Source: Mesostigma viride (Eukaryota; Streptophyta; Mesostigmatophyceae; Mesostigmatales; Mesostigmataceae). From it: a stretch of DNA of 64,000 nucleotides. The stretch's first letter is position 1, and the number at the start of each line of letters is the position of its first letter. This document shows positions 60,701 to 64,000 of this stretch, piece by piece. The stretch is from contig RPFO01000034.1 of the NCBI GenBank assembly GCA_009746045.1, positions 1 through 64,000 on the forward strand, given 5' to 3'. The notes beneath the pieces are model-generated. The model made no database searches. It was not told the origin of the DNA and worked only from the letters and a program-made list of their open reading frames with translations. Made by a program: the position numbers and the translations under genes.

Positions 60701-63000
60701 CCAGCAAGAACGCTGCCGACACCTATCAAATGGCATTCCCGCGAACCAAAAATTGGCCTGTATCATCTTTAGGACGTATAAAATCAATTTCCTGAGTTTG
60801 GTCAGAAAATTCGAACGAAAACGTAAATGCCATGCGTGGGCGCAAGCCGCAATTGGCCAGGTCGTCGTTTTCCGGAATGCACGTTGTACGTGAAAAAGTA
60901 CCCTGACCCCTTGTACTTTGACCGGCCAGAACACCTCTATAACTTTGTCAGAAGTATGCAAACCCTAGTACCATGCTGTGAGGAAAAGTATAAACTTTCG
61001 ATCTTCTCAGCTAAACTTTTCCTAATTCTCAATAGTTTTCGTGGCATTTGGTCCCCCGAGAAGGGGCCGACGCGTCGGCTGTAACTCAGTTTTAGGCGAA
61101 AAATCGGCAGCCAGACCATTTAGGGGTTAAGAGTATATAAGTCCTGATATCATGCCGCTGCCTGCATAAGGCTGGATTATATACCGAATAGGTACAGGAT
61201 TATTGTTGCAATCAATGCTTCAACAGGGACATTCACATCTGGCATAGTTAAGCATCATGCTTAAAATTTACTGCTTACTGCGGATCGCAGTGAGGCATGT
61301 CACTCACAATCAGGCTATTCATGTCAGCGTTCAGGCACTCCATGAGCACATTGCTGTAGGAACTTTTTCTTTAAAAACCGTCAATACAATTCTATCCAAT
61401 ATATCAATACCTATGTAAGCTGTGACAGTATTTTATGACGCTATCCACAATGCCATGTAGCGCACTATCTCCTGCTTAGTGTGAGACCTTTGCATCAACT
61501 CATGATGGCAGTAACAATGCCCATGGCAGGGAGTTGCCATCAATTGCCATTTTCCTGTACCCATTCAGCTACTGACGTAGTAGTACATAGACAGCACCCT
61601 ACCGCCTACGGGCTTTCTACTGAAGCTCATGTGTATGCTGATGACGTCGGTGCATTATTTATTTATTTTAACTCATTTATACGTCTTTCTGCAATTTTTT
61701 TCCTGATGGATTGGATTACCATTATTGTTGGTTTATACTATATGTCCAGTTTATGGCAGTGCTGGTGGAGGCCACGTTGCGAGGCATCCCGGTCTACATT
61801 GTGGGCAGCACTTCGGCACCCTTGCTGGGCCTGGTACGGCAACGTGCTGCGCAAGCAGCGGCAGCAAGGGAGTCATCAAACGGTGATAGCAACGCCGCTG
61901 CCCCGTCTACACTGCGCCATATAGGGCAGACCATGGAGGCCATGGCAAGCCAGCTAGCCGAGCGGCTTATATCCATTGGCATCCGGCGCATGGATTGCAT
62001 CTACACTAACCCTGAAAACGTGGCCTTCCTGCAGCGGTGTGAGGCGTTGGTGGCGCATTTCCACGCGGCAGGGCTCATCGGCGTGACCCACTTCAACGTC
62101 CGCTTAGTGTGGCCACTTGTCGCGACCTTGGAGGAGATCTCATCGGATATCGCAGCTGGCACAGTGGCAGAGAATCTTACAGCATTAGTTTTGCCGGATG
62201 CGCCCATGTACCAGCTATTCAACGATGCCCGTGGGGCGCGTGGCCGGTTGAGAACGGCCCACGTGGCCGTCTTTGAGTCGTCGTCAGAACTCCTGGAGGA
62301 TATCCGTGAGGGGAAACCCATCACCGTGGTGGACCAGGCATCCTATTCGGAGGCGTACGCTGCGGTGGCCCTGGCTGCATACGAGCTGCAGGTTGGCGAG
62401 GCGCTGACGTCAGACCTGGCACCGAGTGTGCGGCTATTGTCCAACGGAGAGGTAGGCCAATCAGCAATCGCCTAGCTAGTGCAAGGTGCACTGCAATACA
62501 GTGCTGTCATCTGCTGTAAAACTTTGTAGCTAAAATCCAGCTGCGTGAAGGATCGTCAGGGTTTGAAGAGGCTAGCTGCCACTGCGTTTGAGCTCCATGA
62601 TTTTGTCGTTTGCGATTAAAAGTACGTAGCTGCCTTTGAGGGCCTGTCGCTATTTATGCATTTTACCCATTGCAATGCCTGCTGCTTGATGATGAGAAAT
62701 ATTTGGACGTTGGGCATGCCATTGCATGCAGGTAACGGATGCTGACATGATGCGTGTGCTGTGCCGCGAGGAAGGCTACCCGGTGTGCGGGGACCCTGGC
62801 GTCCCAGAAGTCACGCCGCGAGGGTGCCCGTGCTTTGACCGCACGAGCACGCGGTTAGAAGTATTGTCAACTGTGCCGCGTGCTGCCGAAGTTCACCACA
62901 AGTCGGCAGCGGGCTTGAGGGATGGCGAGCGTGATTTCCCCGGCACACAATCTCGATGGTGAGATCATCATGGGAGGTCCTGACACAGGAAGTCTTTTGT
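57428..63000 (+). CDS. Host gene with a type I periplasmic-binding-protein-like domain (partial)
   Basis: Exons read as 57428-57769, 58105-58188, 61750-62451, 62732 to about 62860-62960, and probably 63909 onward past the window. Introns begin GT and end AG, and the first three exon junctions are phase 0. Exon 1 has a hydrophobic stretch (FNFLIYFCLL), then Cys-rich CPCEICPCYCPC and FAIVGHADF ... FQLFSGASKAARDRDL. Exon 2 gives EDASRLLQALVREASVNGMV. Exon 3 gives VEATLRGIPVYIVGST, VAVFESSSELLEDIREG and ITVVDQASYSEAYAAVALAA. This order of strands and helices fits sugar-binding-type (Peripla_BP_4) folds. A secreted or receptor ectodomain is likely (inference). The start is uncertain; earlier exons may exist. 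Confidence 0.7.
58105..58188 (+). CDS. Exon 2 of the binding-protein-like gene
   Basis: Acceptor TTGCAG ends at 58104 and donor GTGCGT starts at 58189; 84 nt, 28 codons, phase 0 at both ends. Supplies the second helix and third strand of the fold. Confidence 0.6.
58189..61749 (+). other. Intron 2, with TTAA element and degenerate CTAGCCAC repeats
   Basis: Besides copy 3 of the TTAA element, 58765-58985 holds many degenerate ACTAGCCACGGGC units and short GGGACGGAAGGAATTTC repeats. No other gene seen. Confidence 0.6.
59415..61130 (+). mobile_element. TTAA-flanked element (piggyBac-like), copy 3, in intron 2
   Basis: TTAA at 59415-59418 and 61127-61130 with CCCCTAAATGG inverted ends; same orientation and content as 20807-22503. 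TATA-like box at 60425-60433, shared ORF from 60477. A small local duplication (CGCACTATGGCAGGTCAACTGA) at ~60280-60322 is unique to this copy. It sits in the 3.6 kb intron between exons 2 and 3 and should be spliced out. Confidence 0.9.
61750..62451 (+). CDS. Exon 3 of the binding-protein-like gene
   Basis: Acceptor GTCCAG ends at 61749, donor GTAGGC starts at 62452; 702 nt, 234 codons, phase 0 at both ends. Holds most of the two-lobed domain, ending RLLSNGE. Exon 4 continues VTDADMMRVL in frame. Confidence 0.75.
62732..62962 (+). CDS. Exon 4 of the binding-protein-like gene, 3' end uncertain
   Basis: Acceptor ATGCAG ends at 62731. Reads VTDADMMRVLCREEGYPVCG and then a Cys/Pro-rich part. 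A donor near 62861 (GTATTG) or 62872 (GTGCCG) is likely, because the frame otherwise stops at 62962 in low-quality text. Confidence 0.55.
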   Translation, partial: VTDADMMRVLCREEGYPVCGDPGVPEVTPRGCPCFDRTSTRLEVLSTVPRAAEVHHKSAAGLRDGERDFPGTQSRW

Positions 63001-63908
63001 CACTTAGAACTGTTGCTATTGTAATCTTTGTAACTATGTACTAATAGTTTTTAAAAATTTTCCCAAACAATCATAACGTGAGGAGACAAGGTGGGGAAGG
63101 CTGTAGGACTTGAAGCCAACGCAGCTGGGAACCTTGGATTAAGAGTGTGTGATTACATGACTTGCAAGACAGGCTTGCCACTTACACCAGGAAATCAGCT
63201 GCACGCACACGAGCCAGCTATTGCACAGCCACTTCTTGTGCCCATCAGGTCAGCTGGTCATGCGAAAGCTCCTCATGGATGTTCTATCAGTATGCTAGGC
63301 ATCTCCATTGGTGTAGCACAAACTTGTGTGCAGTGATGGATGTATTTGATTGCCAAACGTTTTGCTCATTATGCTGCTTTAAGAAGCCCCGCCTCCCACA
63401 GCTAAAGTGCTGTGAACCATAGCAAGTCTTTTTCATGCCTCTTGCTTTGGAATTCAAGGACCCATCCATGGCCTACAGTAGAAAAAGTCAGGCTTATCCT
63501 TCCTCGAGCTTCTTCGCATGCACAACTCCACATTCAGGATGTTTCATCACTTTGTGTCATGGCTTAAAAAAGCCTGCATTATGTAATTTGTAGTTGACTT
63601 ATTTTATCTGAGTAGGTAATAGATGATAGTTAAGCACAAATTTTAACATAATTATCAACCTCGTCTTTGACATGGCACTACCAAATCCCAATATCATGTG
63701 TCATGAATGTCAGATTCTATACTCGACATTGTAGAATAATTTATTACCTAATCACACATAATCAGTTCATGAAAGCACCAATTGTAACCTAAATATCAAC
63801 ACAACTTTGTAACCGCATTATCAAATTTTAATTACATGTGTCCTCCCGGCCCGTTCCATTCCTTCTGTATCTTCATCGTCCTCTTTGTTGTGCCTTGACT
63901 ACTCGCAG
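62963..63908. other. Probable intron 4, nothing else seen
   Basis: AT-richer than the exons, no coding signal. Ends with a pyrimidine-rich stretch and CTCGCAG. Confidence 0.5.
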
Positions 63909-64000
63909 GGAGATGAAGGGGGACGCTATGTTCAGTGTCGCGCTGGCACTCCAGGCGGTCACCGCGGCGCTGGCAAACGCTACATGGACGGCTATGGTGA
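63909..64000 (+). CDS. Possible exon 5, runs off the window
   Basis: After CTCGCAG an open frame reads EMKGDAMFSVALALQAVTAA LANA, alpha-helical and amphipathic to hydrophobic, plausible as a membrane-proximal or transmembrane part. Assignment to the same gene is inference from strand and spacing. Confidence 0.4.

Overview
The window looks like nuclear DNA of a eukaryote with spliced genes and a heavy transposon load. GC is intermediate, simple-sequence arrays are very abundant, introns are GT-AG, and retroelements of the Ty3, Copia and LINE types are nested several deep. An alga of the green lineage is a reasonable guess, because cytosine-methyltransferase-bearing Ty3 elements are known from algae, but the species cannot be named from sequence alone. 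No bacterial operon, rRNA gene or CRISPR array was seen.

Layout. 1-13.2 kb: minisatellites, palindromic satellites, (GGGA)n and (CCCT)n arrays, a ~2 kb segmental duplication (3.4-5.5 kb and 7.4-9.3 kb) rich in CCCA, and one weak gene candidate on the minus strand. 13.2-16.2 kb: 3' fragments of minus-strand LINEs and a (GTT)n-tailed repeat. 16.2-35.1 kb: a decayed plus-strand LINE interrupted by a small AT-repeat element and by a large minus-strand Copia-type element (20055-34488). The Copia element in turn holds a gag-only Copia element (25733-30595), and that holds a TTAA-flanked element and a foldback element. 35.2-45.9 kb: a nearly intact 10.7 kb Ty3-type element on the minus strand. Its polyprotein carries protease, C5-cytosine DNA methyltransferase, reverse transcriptase, RNase H, integrase and a PHD finger, and its repeats have the A1...B1-A2-B2 arrangement (split direct repeats) instead of two plain LTRs. 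45.9-54.4 kb: a minus-strand LINE with decayed ORF1 and ORF2, split by a terminal-inverted-repeat element that carries a zinc-finger ORF and a (GGGCAT)n array, and hit at its 3' end by a tRNA-derived SINE with a 14-bp target duplication. 54.4-57.4 kb: LINE and (GTT)n repeat remnants and short tandem arrays. 57.4-64 kb: the only convincing host gene, at least four phase-0 exons encoding a type I periplasmic-binding-protein-like domain, with a third TTAA element in its second intron.

The most notable system is the Ty3-type element. It joins a DNA methyltransferase and a histone-reader-type finger to the replication enzymes, and its A1/A2 repeats are almost identical, so it inserted recently. 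The natural reading is that the element manages, or responds to, the chromatin and methylation state of its own DNA; that is inference. The nested stack is unusually readable because target duplications and an empty-site allele are preserved inside the window.
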